NCBI GenBank assembly: GCA_002633005.1
Contig: NMRA01000148.1
Coordinates: forward strand, 356,831-420,830
DNA length: 64,000 nucleotides
From: Phoronis australis
Taxonomy: Eukaryota > Phoronida > Phoronidae
Direction: 5' to 3'
Shown here one piece after another: positions 1 to 31,800 of this stretch. Below the pieces are notes generated by a model, which saw only the letters and a program-made list of their open reading frames with translations, ran no database searches and had not been told where the DNA came from. The first letter of the stretch is position 1, and each line of letters opens with the position of its first letter. The position numbers and the translations under genes are program-made.

Positions 1-410
1 CCTGTTTAGTTTGGCATGCAATTGTGTGAATAAAAAGAGTAAATTGACCTTTGAATTGGTGTTTTTTTTCTTTTAGAAGTTATTACAATCTCAATAACCA
101 CTTTAATTTACATTTTCGATTGTGAATAGATGAATGTTAAAAAACGTGTACAACAAATGCTTATAGATTTCGTGCACAACTGCTACAAAAATAGCTCATA
201 AAGCTACTTTATATTGAATGGTTTCAGTAAATATCATTATTACCCTGCGACATTCCGTTTCACACACTGACAAGTGTTGAATATTTTTTTGATTTCGCAA
301 GTCGTAAAAATAGAACTGTTGCTTTCTATGGTACTACTGTTGCTTGGATGGAGTGATAGTTGGCTTAATAATTATCTTTTATCTCACTATGGGTAATAGT
401 CACTTATACC

Positions 411-488
411 AGGGGTCTGGCATTTTGAGAACTGCTTTTCTTTGCTGAATAAGAGGCATCAAACTAGTTCTCAAAATGGGAGATCCCT
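411..488. repeat. Short imperfect palindrome next to MITE copy 1
   Basis: Arms of 23 bp (411-433 and 466-488) pair around a 32-bp loop: AGGGGTCTGGCATTTTGAGA... against ...TCTCAAAATGGGAGATCCCT. Possibly a remnant of another TIR element into which, or beside which, the MITE inserted. Confidence 0.6.
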
Positions 489-492
489 GTAG

Positions 493-1306
493 GGGCTGTT
501 CCAGTAAAATCCGTGTGGGGGGGGGGCGGCAGTAGAAATAAAAATTCATGGGTGGTGGTCTTCAGAAAAAAGCTCAAATTATGGGTGGTTGTTCATGCAA
601 GAAGTGATGCATTAAAAACGGGTGGTATTTTTTGACCTGTTAATGTTGACAGGTTGGTTACTTCAGCCCTCAAAACTCAAACAAATGCAATTGGCATCCC
701 AACTTATCCCAATACAAAAAAGCCCATATTGCCAGTGAACAGAGTGCTATATGTTCACTAAGCCATTAATCAAGTCATGGGCAACTTGATTTAAGCTAAC
801 TGTTTGTCTGCAGTCCTATTGAATTGAAAAGTTATGCAACACTAAACTGGTGTTAACACATATAAGAAAATTGGTGATTTTTACATAAAAAGTATGAGGA
901 GTAAGATAAACAAGTTCCAATATTCACTTGACATAGAAGTATACAAGAGTTCGTGGAGACAGTTTGAGATTCATAGATCCTTATAATTGAAAAAATGTTC
1001 ATTGAAATTATAGACACATGGTGAACAGAGACACTTGGTGGCTGCCAAAAGTATTGCTCACAGGCTACTTTAGTTTTTGATAATATTGGCAAAGACAACT
1101 AGTTCTTGTCTGTCAATCATCTAAGTTCTTAACAGGTCCTCCTGGAGGCAGTTTGTTTGCAAGTGTTGGATTTTATATTTTAACCTATTAAAAATAATTA
1201 AAAAATTATGGGTCATGGGTTGGAGAAATAAATGAAAAATATGGGCGGTGGGTACGAAATAAAAGTGCCTTCCCCCCCTCCCATACAGATTTTGCTGGAA
1301 CAGCCC
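493..1306 (+). mobile_element. PIF/Harbinger-like MITE, copy 1
   Basis: 814 bp with ~27-bp terminal inverted repeats (GGGCTGTTCCAGTAAAATC at the left, its complement ending in GGAACAGCCC at the right) next to poly-G/poly-C runs. Flanked by TAG on the left and TAA on the right, a one-base-decayed 3-bp TWA duplication. Near-identical to 35048-35860. No coding content. Confidence 0.8.
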
Positions 1307-1629
1307 TAAGTGACTACTGCCTCTATTTGAAGTAGGCCATTTTTGACCCGCCTAGGGAGTGCTCAGATGCACAATATAAAGACAGATGACTCATCTACAT
1401 AAAGTGTCTTGAACAAAAGTGGTCACAAAGGTTGCAGCACAATGCAGATTCACTGTGTTAAAACACCTGTCTACACACCTTGATTAGTCACATTCGACAA
1501 GTCATTTACAAAAGTCACATACAACGAAATGGAGTGTCTAGACAGGGTTTGAGGTGGACAACAAGTTGTAGTGGTCCGACAATAGACATATCCCATCCTC
1601 TCTGTGAAAGGAACTTGGCTGCCAAAGTT

Positions 1630-2660
1630 CATTAAGATTCATCAATGAATATTGCGTGGGACACACCTACGAAATTTCATAAAGATCCTTTAAGGGATTT
1701 ATTAGACAACAGCAACGCGGAGCATTGAAATGCATCCACAACTGCAACGCAAACAGAAGGAGGCAGCACAATAGTCCGAATCGTCTGAAAATCATCATCA
1801 GCCATCTTCTTCACAGTAGATAGAGAGGCAAACGCCAAAAACGGACTAGAAAATGGTAAAAATGGCCACTAGATGGTGCACAATACGTAGAATCCATCCA
1901 AAAACAGGAACATGTCAACTTTTCTTTAATAGAAACTTATTTACCAAATCTCAAAAAATCCCGCAAGGAACTTCAGAGAAACGGAGGAAAAGGAAAAAAT
2001 GAAATTGCCACTAAGGGACACAGTTTTTGTCCCATCCGTCCAAAAATTGTCATCTGTTGTCAACTTCATATAAATACATTTGCTAAACGAAATAAAGATC
2101 CTGCAGAAGGTTTAGGAAATACAACCATGGGCGCAAAAAAAAACAAACTGCAAATAGGAGGCACCACAGTAGTCAAAGTCATTGGAAAATCATTGTCAGC
2201 CGGCCTCTTCAGAGTAGGAACACATATGCAATTTTCACAATCATCCTTAGAATGGTTTGGTTGATAGAGACAGATACAAAAACAGCATAAATGGCCATTA
2301 GGTGGAGCAAAATACCTTGAATCCATCCAAAGGGAGGATGGCATCATCTCACTAATAGATGCCTATATGACAAATTTTATGAAAATCCATTCAGGACCTT
2401 TGAAGATACAGAGGGTAAACGTAAAAAAACTAAAATTGTCACTAGGGGGCACACCGGTAGTTGGATCTGTCCGAAAGTTCTCTCATGCGGTCCCATCGGA
2501 TCCATGAAAGAAACACATGCAGAATTTCATGAACAATAAAAAGGGTTTCGGATTTAGAGCAGCGTACGCTAGACATCGAATGGATGCCGGACGGACTCCG
2601 GACTAACGGAAAGGGATGACAGCATAATGCGTCCACATTTAAATATGTGACAGACACCAG
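1630..2660 (-). repeat. Modular repeat block A (~145-bp units with CTCF-core-like motifs)
   Basis: In reverse orientation relative to blocks C and D. CTCF-like motif instances begin at 2438, 2293, 2150, 2007 and 1864, i.e. spaced 143-145 bp, plus a degenerate one near 1759. The GTCCG-rich head module is at 2470-2650. Downstream of KLHDC4, where any 3' UTR could overlap it (a TTTATT, i.e. AATAAA on the minus strand, lies at 2729-2734). Confidence 0.8.
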
Positions 2661-3270
2661 ACACTGATACATGTATTTGTGGGACCTTCAAATTTAAACC
2701 AACTGCTAAACTCAAGCTTTCATTTAATTTTATTACTCAGCATCACTGGAGACTCAGTTTTAGCAAGCTGTGTGCTTTGTGAAATTACTTGGAGCAAGTG
2801 GCTGTTGGATAAAGGAAAAGAATGTATATCCCGAACAACACATTCAAAAGTTTTTCATGTCACGATACAAAGACATTCCAATCATTCACAATTACATTTC
2901 AATGATTTGACTAGGAGACTTCTTGCTGCCTTGAGAAGCTCTAAGCACATCTCCATGATACCACCCAGGATACACCTCTACCATGCAATGATTTCCATTG
3001 ACTAATATTAAGCTCATCAGACGTATCTCTGCAAACTGGAAAGGAACATCTTTCAAGACAATGAATGGCGACTTTCTAATCTGATTTCTTAATGCAGCAA
3101 AACTCGCTCAAGTCCGCTGCACATAAGTCAAAATGCGATACAATCGTTCTAATTTGTGCATTTGGCTGCTCAGATCTGTCGCATTTCATCTTACTTAGAT
3201 GAAATCTCTCCGTCAGGTTGGATCCGACTTACATGGGTTTTACTGTACTCACTATCCATGGCACATTTAC

Positions 3271-22488
<19,218 letters not shown>

Positions 22489-22877
22489 TTCGCACACCAC
22501 ACATGTGTCAGTCGGAATCCTTCTTCACTAGCGTTACCTTGTGGCCACGTTAGAAACCAATTTAATTAAAAAGTTTTTTTCTCATATAGCTAGTAAACGC
22601 CTCTGACGTAATTCTGGTATGATAAGATAATGCAAGCGAAGCACTTAGAGACAATGTGTGAATGTTAACACATTGCTGAATTTTTTATTGCTGATTCTAT
22701 GTTTTTTCGCAAATGGGAATCGGGAAAATTGAACCAATCAAATTATCTCTGAGCGATGGGTGCAAGGAAAATACCCGTATGTTGTGGATAGATGATCGCA
22801 TTTTGAAGAAATTCATGGGGATATTTAATACGCAATTCAGCACCAGTTGCTGAAAACTAGTAATAGTTTGTGCCACC
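22489..22877. promoter_or_regulatory. Shared divergent promoter region between KLHDC4 and ZCCHC14
   Basis: Only 389 bp separate the two initiator ATGs, which point away from each other, so the interval must hold both 5' UTRs and both core promoters unless there are unseen 5' non-coding exons. I see no convincing TATA box. A TGACGTAA element at about 22612 resembles a CRE/ATF site. Bidirectionality is inferred from geometry only. Confidence 0.6.
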
Positions 22878-25800
22878 ATGGTGTGCAAGGAAGAAGTTTT
22901 AAACTGGTACAAGCTGCTAAGTCCTTCAAAACGTATTGAAGTTATGTGTGGCCTGTTACATATGTGCATTCCACTGGAGCTAAGATTTCTGGGCTCCTGC
23001 CTGGAAAACTTAGCGAGAAAAGATTTTAGCATGTTGAGGGAAGCAGAACTCAAAGCCAACAGTCCTATCGAAATAGGAAGAGTGAGTGATATGCAGTCGG
23101 AGGTGTCCCGTGCTCGCCTGGTCACTTACTTGGCTTTACTTCATTCAACAAATCACGAGTGTGCCAATTTAGTTTACAATCACATTCTGACCTGTGTGGA
23201 ATGGAGCACCAGAACGTTACCTATGATGGATCCTGATCTAGCCAAGGAGCTCTTACTCATGATGACTATGGCAGCAAATAGTCCAGCTTTTACATTTGAT
23301 CAAAGACAGATAATATGTGACCATATAGTCACTTTAAAGAATTTATTTTATAACTACATTTATCAGGTGAGTACAAGTTGTGTGTGAACTGCCAGAAACT
23401 CATGTTTAAACTGATTTTTAACATTTTTTTTAAATCTAAAACAATGGAAATGTTCTGAAAATCAAATTCAATTTAAATGATGTATTTGAATACTGGTAGT
23501 CTAAATTTACAACCACTTGGTTTACCTTGTGATTGCTAATCTTTTGTAATTGGATCAATATACTCTGGCAAGACCTCATAACAACTATGTAATGAGGAAA
23601 CGATGAAAGTCATCTAGAAACAAACGGGAATGTTGTATATCAACTGACAATTTCATATTATAGGAAGAATGTAGTGAGCAGTGTGTACACAATCAAAGAC
23701 AAACAAGTGATTCTAGGCCGGATGGTGGGAACACTGAAGCTGGTGAGATGCGTCGCTTTTATTTGTCAATGAATGAAAGCCATCATTGGCCGAATTCATA
23801 TTGATCTGATTTACTTTAAAGTTGTTTTTTGTATTTTCTAAGAATTCTGACAATACTCATTGCTCTCTTTTATTGGCAGTTTAAATCTATCATTCACTCA
23901 GATTTGATAATGCTCATCACAGATTGTAAAGTTTCTATTTTTGTAAGTAGTAATAAGTAAGTAATTTTTTTATTATAGTGACATGTGTTCAAATTTATTT
24001 AAACAATGGATACGGTACAAAACAGGAACACCCAGCTCTCCATGGGGCTTATAAGTCACTTAATATACATTGTGCAAACAAGAAAAACAAGTATACACGC
24101 ATTGCAAGAGGACCAAAAAGAGAACACAGATATAAGAGTGATCACAACCGTATCAATATAAATTTTTCCTTACTTCAAAAATATTTTTGATGAAAAGCGA
24201 AGTTTTTCTGAAAACATCTTTTTGCATGATTGTAATTAACATATTTTCACAGCTTTCTGCAAGAAATCGTTAATATTTAATCTCAACTTGACAATAAAAG
24301 GTGTTTTTGGCATCTAAGAACAAACTGACAGTCAAACAGAAAGTGCACTTCAATTTTGACCTGACCAGTGTGACAAAGACAGCAAATTCTATCATCAAAT
24401 TCTGGAAAACAAAAACACCCAACCTCAACCAATAGCTGTAGGGTTCCGGTTCTAATTTGAGCAAGAATTTACCTACTAGGCCGAGTTAAGTCTTAATGCA
24501 CGCAAGGCTCAACTTCAAAAACATTCTTCATCAAAACATAGGTTCTTAACTTTGGTTTTCTACAGCATTCAAACAACAAGCCAAATCATGTAAAATATTC
24601 TCACAGTGAGAGAAATTTTAACTGAACGTAAGTTATGAAAACAATGCGACATCCCTAATTCTTCAAAAATGTTCAAAACTTCAGAAGGCCAATTATTAGT
24701 ACAAGTAGTGTAGTCCCACCAAAATATTTGATATGTTAGTCTACCTTCCTTGAAATTAATAACACGATTCCACATTCTCAAAAGCTTCTGTACCTCATAT
24801 TTTTATTCTTTTTAAATTTATTAATTAAATCGCCCAAAGCTCTTCTAGCAGATTCGGACAGAGTTTTAGCAGTTTCAGAAAACTTCAAATGTTCATTTAA
24901 AATTATCCCTAAATATTTATAATTGGTTCATATTCTAGGTCTAGTCAACCCAACCGAAATGGATATAGAATATGAGAGACATGCTTGGATTTGAAGTGAA
25001 TAATATTAGTTTTTTCCTGATTGACAATTAGCCTCCATTTAGAGCACCATTGATTGTCAACTACCCGGTGTATTCAATAAACCCTGTATATTTTCTTCCC
25101 TCTTGGCTAGTACCACTATATCATCCGCATAAAACAAAGATGAAACATCAGCACCCATAGGAATTCCTAAATTTGACTGTTTTAATTCCGTTGCCAAATC
25201 ATTTATGAATAGTGCAAAAAGAGTAAGTGATAAAACATCTGCTTGTTTGACCCCACAAGGTGTATAAAACTAGTCCGTAAAGGTATTATTAATTTTAACA
25301 CAGGATTGAGTTTTGGCATAGATATTTTTAATCGATTCATATAACTTTCCAACTATCTTCAGATCCAGCATTTTAAAAAGTAAACAATTTCCATCTACCC
25401 AGTCAAAAGCTTTTTGCATATCAATAAAAGTCGCAAATGTGGATTGTTTGTTATTCAAGCGGTTACGTATAACTGAGGTCAAAACAAAGACATGATTAAC
25501 ACTCGCTCTGTCACAACGAAAGCCATTTTGCTCATCAACAAGGACCCCATTTTCTTCCGCGTACTCAACCAATCTATTGTTCAGTACACTACTACGGTAT
25601 ACAACTTGTATACGTTGGACAACAAGTTGATACCTCTATAACTCAGGGGGACGTGCGGGTCCTTCTCTGACCTCTTTGGAATTGGCATAGTAACGGATTT
25701 ATCCCGTGAGCTAGGAACCATGCCGTAACGAAAAGCCATTAATTAATGTTAAATGCTTGAAAGTTTAGTAAATGCTTACATAAAAGAATTTGTTCTATTA

Positions 25801-28800
25801 ATATCAATGCAACAGGAGTTACAGAAAGTCAAACATTTCACATGGGAAAAGTTCCATACATTAGTTGATTCCTGCATGACCGATGTCTTGTTGACAATAC
25901 AGTCTCTGATTACTATAAAATCTCAACAGTTTTGGAAAAAAATGATTGTCAAAATTTACCCTTTCATTTTCAAGGGCTTTCAACATTGTTGTATGTCCCT
26001 ATTGTGTGATACAAAACCTGAAATTGAAATGCATTATATTTGATGCTGTCTATGTTGCATTGAAAAAATGATTAAATGAAATTTCACTAGTTGATTCTAT
26101 TGTGTTTTATGTTAAATTGGAGAGATTTTACCACATTTTTTATTTAAGATTTTCTGTTCATAACTGTAAAATTCTTGATTCATGGAGTGTTAATTGACTG
26201 ATCAATTTCTTAAATGATTGCTCATCAGGTTACCACGAAAGAAACTTATTAACAGAAAGGACCATATTTCTTTAGTTGCTGACTGGTAACTCTTCACCTA
26301 TTTTAAGGCGCACGTGGCAAACACAAATCCGTGTTTTGTCAAAATTCTCGGAATAATAACTTTACGGAAACTGCATCATTTGCAGCTAGGTTTATACATT
26401 ACAGGTGATTTTTTTGCTATTTTATAACAATGTTGTTGTCCTTTGAAAAATAAACAATGTCCTAGAAAAACACCGTCCGCTGAAGTGATTGGTCAGTACG
26501 GTTGAAATCTTGAATTGGGATTGAATTTTTATTTAAATTATAGAATAGAATTCACTGTTTCTGTTTTATCAGCAAACATTTTTCCTCGCAAGTAACAGCT
26601 ATTGTCGGAATATATTCCTGGCCCCTGTTTTGAAATTATAAACACCTCTCGTCAACTGAACTCTTCAGCTAAAGTAGACTTTTTGAAATTCGTTTGAACT
26701 AGAGATGTCATATTCACCAAGCCTTGCACATAGGCTTGTTAGATTATTATGCTTATTACAGTGTGCTACTTACAATACTTTCCAATCTCCACTTATTTCA
26801 CATAAAAATAATTGCCAAAATTGTCATTTTTCAAAAGCTGATTACTTTTTGGCAAATTATGGGATTTTATCAAATGGTATTTTATGATATCTACACATGA
26901 CAATCTGTACTCGAAACAGACTACAATGTTCTTAATCTTTCCTTTTGTGGAGAAATTTAACAAAATAAAATTTCATTTGTCAGCCATATTGTGTGCTAAA
27001 TAAGTGTAACATTGCCGTAATTCAATGTGCTATTCATTACAATGTGCTACTTATTACAGTGTCTTGCTCATTTCAATGTTCCATTTATCGCAATGATTGC
27101 AGTATGCTGTTTATTATAATGTGCTGTTTGGTACAAGGCGCTGGTTATTGTGTTTCAGTATATATTCAGGGAATCAAGATGGTAGGACATCAGAAGAGGC
27201 CGGAAGATGGACTGTGTGAATATCACCTAAAGGTAAATGAGTTTTGCACTTGTTGCCACACACTGGACGGTACTTTTCTAACTCGCTTTGTGACATATTA
27301 AAGTTCGAAAATTCCTTGCATCTCATTTCAGTTTGCGCTTCATTAATTCTTGTTCGTGTCACTGCCACAGCGCATAGTGAGAAAAAATCAGTGGATCTGC
27401 AACAACTAGATTGGTTATTCTCGAAAATTACCAGACATGAAATTTTTTCCAATTAGACTCCGTCTCGAGATGAAGTAAATGGAATACTTCTTTTAGAAAC
27501 ATCTGAAATATGTTTACTCCAACATTCAAATTTGCCCCCGTCTCTGTACAACATGTTATGACAAGGCATGTCATCAACCACTGTACGGCTTGTCAGTCGT
27601 ACCTTTACGATGCCTTGTTCCAGTGCAAACTGACCGAATGTTTTCAGGCAGAATTTCCTAATTTGCACTTAGTGTCCTCCATAACGCAGACACAACAGCT
27701 GTTTCAATATCACAAAGCTTAATTAATATAGCAGTCTAAATTAAAGCCTGGCCCCTGGCTCTGGTGAACTGAAGTACTTCGTGCTTAATTCTATCTTTTA
27801 TTTTTGGGGTGAAGTAAGAGTTGATTGTTCTGTAGTTACATAGAGGTCTCTCACAGGCCGTAGATTGATCATATTCAACATTGGTGCTTCGTTTTCATGA
27901 ACTCTTGTAAAGGATCATGAGTTTGTTTACAATGCCTCGTTTTGAAACATGAATTTACCCGGAAGTAAGTGCATGCTGTAGTGTGATGAATATCCAGTGA
28001 CACGAACACAGAAGGGTAGCTTTTGCACGTATTTATTTATGTTCAGTGTTTTTTTATGAAGTTAGATTGAAAATGCCTTTATACCTTAACAAAGAGAAAG
28101 TTTAATTTTGGATTTTTTCGGTACATATCTTCACATGGTCAATTGTGACGCTGACACACAGGCCATTTTTACACACTTTATAATTCAACTTGTTTGTTTA
28201 TGTAACTTGTGCCATGTTTGTGCTTCATGTCATACAATCTGTGCTGGGTATTAAAGGAGAATGCCACTCGATTTAATTAGTCTTTTTTATAGTCTTAATC
28301 AGTCTATATCCACATCGCATCTTATACGGTCAACCTCACCTAGTGGAGAGGTGTCGTGTTAACTTGTGAGGAAGGGGAGAAACGACGCAGCGACGTCAGT
28401 GGTTCATCTGCAGAGTGAATGCCACTATATTGCGTTGCATCGTTCCTGCTTGTCTGAACTATGAAGCTGCGAAGAAAGCGGGTGTATCGTTTTTTCGACT
28501 TCCTTGAGACCCCAAAATGCTTAGGAAGTGGCTCGAGGTAGCGAAGAATGAAAAGTACGCTGTTAATAGCAAATATGAGGCCGTGAAACATCTCCTTGTC
28601 TGTGGTCGGCATTTCGTCGACAGTGATTTCTCTGACGAATTCCGGCTTACCAAAGAACTATCCATACGTTCCGTTGCCTGTGCATGTTCACAGCGCATCT
28701 CATAGTATTTCTTGATCAGTGTATTCCGGTTCAAACTGATAGCCTGTGAAACCTAACGATCCGACCCGTGAAATCTTCGTCGGATGAGCTCTCGACTAAA

Positions 28801-31800
28801 TCGGGATTGGCACCGGGTAGATATTTATTATTCTGCGTTCTGTTTCAAAGTGAACTATTCTCACCCTAACCATTGCTTATATAAAGTGAAACAAAGTCGA
28901 CTGCCTCATTAGATACAATTTGTAATGCCTTTGGAGTATTCGTGAGAGCAAATGTTCTGAGAAACCAGCAATGAATAAACCATTGCGTTACTGGCTTTGG
29001 ATTGACCGGGCCAACCGAGGCCGTGAGAGCGCATGCTAATTCAGTGTTTACTGACAGAAAGCTGTTGTGAGACAATAACTCGATTTTATATGCTATGGTC
29101 ACATGTTAAGGGAATCTTTATTTAGATACAGAAATGTATTATTCAAATCATTGTTACTGTACAACCTTTGCCCTGACGGTTCTGTGGAAGGGGAACCTGA
29201 CTTTGTGGCCCCTGACAAGTAAGTAGATTTTCAGTTTCGTCGCTAATTCACATAAATAGTTACATGCACATTATTTCTTTGGCTCACTATTATAACAGTC
29301 TTTTCGTGACTGGAGGTTTAGTTTCCAACTTAAGCTGGTTTATGTTCGTGATGTCCAGTCCCGGCGGCCGCCATACCGCGAATAATACGCTTAAAGGAAG
29401 ATATGCCAGAATTTTCACCGCTCATCCTGAGCTGCTTTTACCAGAATCAAAGAGAGCATGGTGCCGGAGTCGCGTACAGTTGTGGTGACCGCATTGCCCG
29501 ATGCGAGCAAGACCCAATTAAGTGTAATTACACGACCATAAACTGTATTAAACATCTCTGACTGTACATAATGGCGAATTTTCAAAATGCATTAACCACT
29601 AATTTTCGTTACAAATGAACACCACAGCGGTATTCAGCTGGAAAAAAAACAACCAAGTACGGTTTTTGATTTTTAAAAATCGATGAACTTATAACCTAAA
29701 AACTACAACCATAGGGTACGATGAGATACTACCGTGTATTGATATACTCGATGGATATACAAATGCTGATCAGAGTTAACATGGATTCATTTTTTAATAT
29801 TCTTTCAAACTCATTTAATCAGATTTTGACCAGGAAACAGTTGTACTTAACTTGTGCCCACTTTTCATTTTTATGCTGTCATCTCTGTCCGTGCGTCCAG
29901 CATCCACTGCTCTATCTCCAAAATGCCTTGACGTATGTTCATGAAATTTTGCACGTGTGTTCCTTCTGTGGATGGGACGGCATGAGCGAACTTTCGGACA
30001 GATCCGACTACCAGTGTGCCCCCTAGTGGCTATTTTAGTTTTTTATGCGCCCACATATTTATATGCGGATGCATAATGCCGTCATCTCCGTCCGGGCAGC
30101 GTCCGTCCGGCATCCGCTGCTCTATCTCCAAAACCCCTTGACATACCTTCATGAAATTTGGCATATATGTTCCATTCATGAATGGAACAGCATGAGCGAA
30201 CTTTCAGACGGATCCGACTACCAGTGTGCCCCCTAGTGGCAATTTTTTTTTTTTTTGCGTCCACCCCTCTATCAACCAAACCGCTCAAAGGATGATTGTG
30301 AAAATTGGCATGTATTTGTTTACTATGAAGAGGACTGTTGGCTATGATTTTCCGACGATTTCGAGTACTGTGGCGCCTCCTACTGGCAGTTTTGTTTTTT
30401 TTTGCGCCTATGGCTGTATCTTCTAAACCCTTCGCAGGATCTTTACAAAATTTAGTAAGTATAGTTATATGATGTTAACAACGGACGATGACGACTTTTG
30501 GACAGATCCGACTACCGGTGTGCCCCCTAGTGGCAGTTGTATTTTTTTACGTTTACCTTTGTATCTTCAAAAGTCCTTAACGGATTTTCATGAAATTTAA
30601 TATGTTGGCACCTATTAGTGAGATGGCACTATCCTCCCGTTCTCGGATGGATTTGACGTAGTTTGCAACACCTAGTGGCCATTTTTACTGTTTTCGAGTC
30701 TGTTCTTTTGCGTCCACCTAACCGCTCAAAGGGTGATTGTGAAAATTGGCATGTATGTGCTTACTATAAAGAGGACGGTTCACTATGATTTTCCGACGAT
30801 TTCAACTACTGTGGCACCTCCTACTGGCAGTTTGGTTTTTTGCGTCTATGGCTGCATCTCCTAAACCGTTCGCAGGATCTTTACTTAATTTAGTAAGTGT
30901 ATTTATGTGATGTTGACTACGGATGACGACGACTTTCAGACAGATCTGACTACTGCTGTGCCCCCTAGTGTCAATTTTAGTTTTTAACGTTTAACTCCGT
31001 ATCTTAAAAGGTCCTCAACAGATTTTCATAAAATTTTAAATATAGGCATCTATTGGTGTGATGATGCTATCTGCCTGTTTTTGGATGGAATCGAGGTATT
31101 TTGCACCACCTAGTGGCCACTTTTGCTGTTTTCAAATTTTGTTTTTGGTGTCCATCCCTGTATCAACCACATCATTTGAAAATTGGCATACGGTATATGT
31201 TCTCAGTGTGAAGACGACCTTTGATGATGGTGACTGATTACTGTGGCGCCTCCTAGTGGTAGTTTTTGTTTTGCGCCCATAGTTGTATCTCTTAAACCCA
31301 CTGCAGGATCTTTACTAAATTTAGTAAGTGTATTTATATGAAGATAACAACAGACGATGACTTTCAGGTGGATCCAGCGGACACTGTGCCCGCTAGTGGC
31401 AATTTCATTTTATTCTGTTTTCCTTTGTTTCTCGGAAGTTCCTTGACAGACTTTTATGAAATATGGCATTTTCCTGTTTTTGGATGGATTGTATGTTTTT
31501 GCGCCATCTTGTTTCCATTTTTATGATACAAATTAAAAGCACACCATTCGCAATGCATTCGATGAATTCAAGCAATAAATTGACACCAGTAAGCATGTTA
31601 TGAACGGCTGAACAGACTGCATTTGAACCGATTGCATCATTAGTTAATTTCAACACCTCCGTCTGCCGTTAGGTGTCGGGTAAAACAACTGAACTTGCTG
31701 TTATCGAGTGGAACTATTTGATCTAAATTGATACAAAATAGGTTGGTTTTTGGGTGGCATTCTCCTTTAATTATTGGTTATTGAATTATCTCATCTTCTT

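Noticed and set aside
853-1098. 81-aa frame shared with 35409-35654
   Set aside because: Both copies lie inside a non-coding Harbinger-like MITE; similarity is due to the element.
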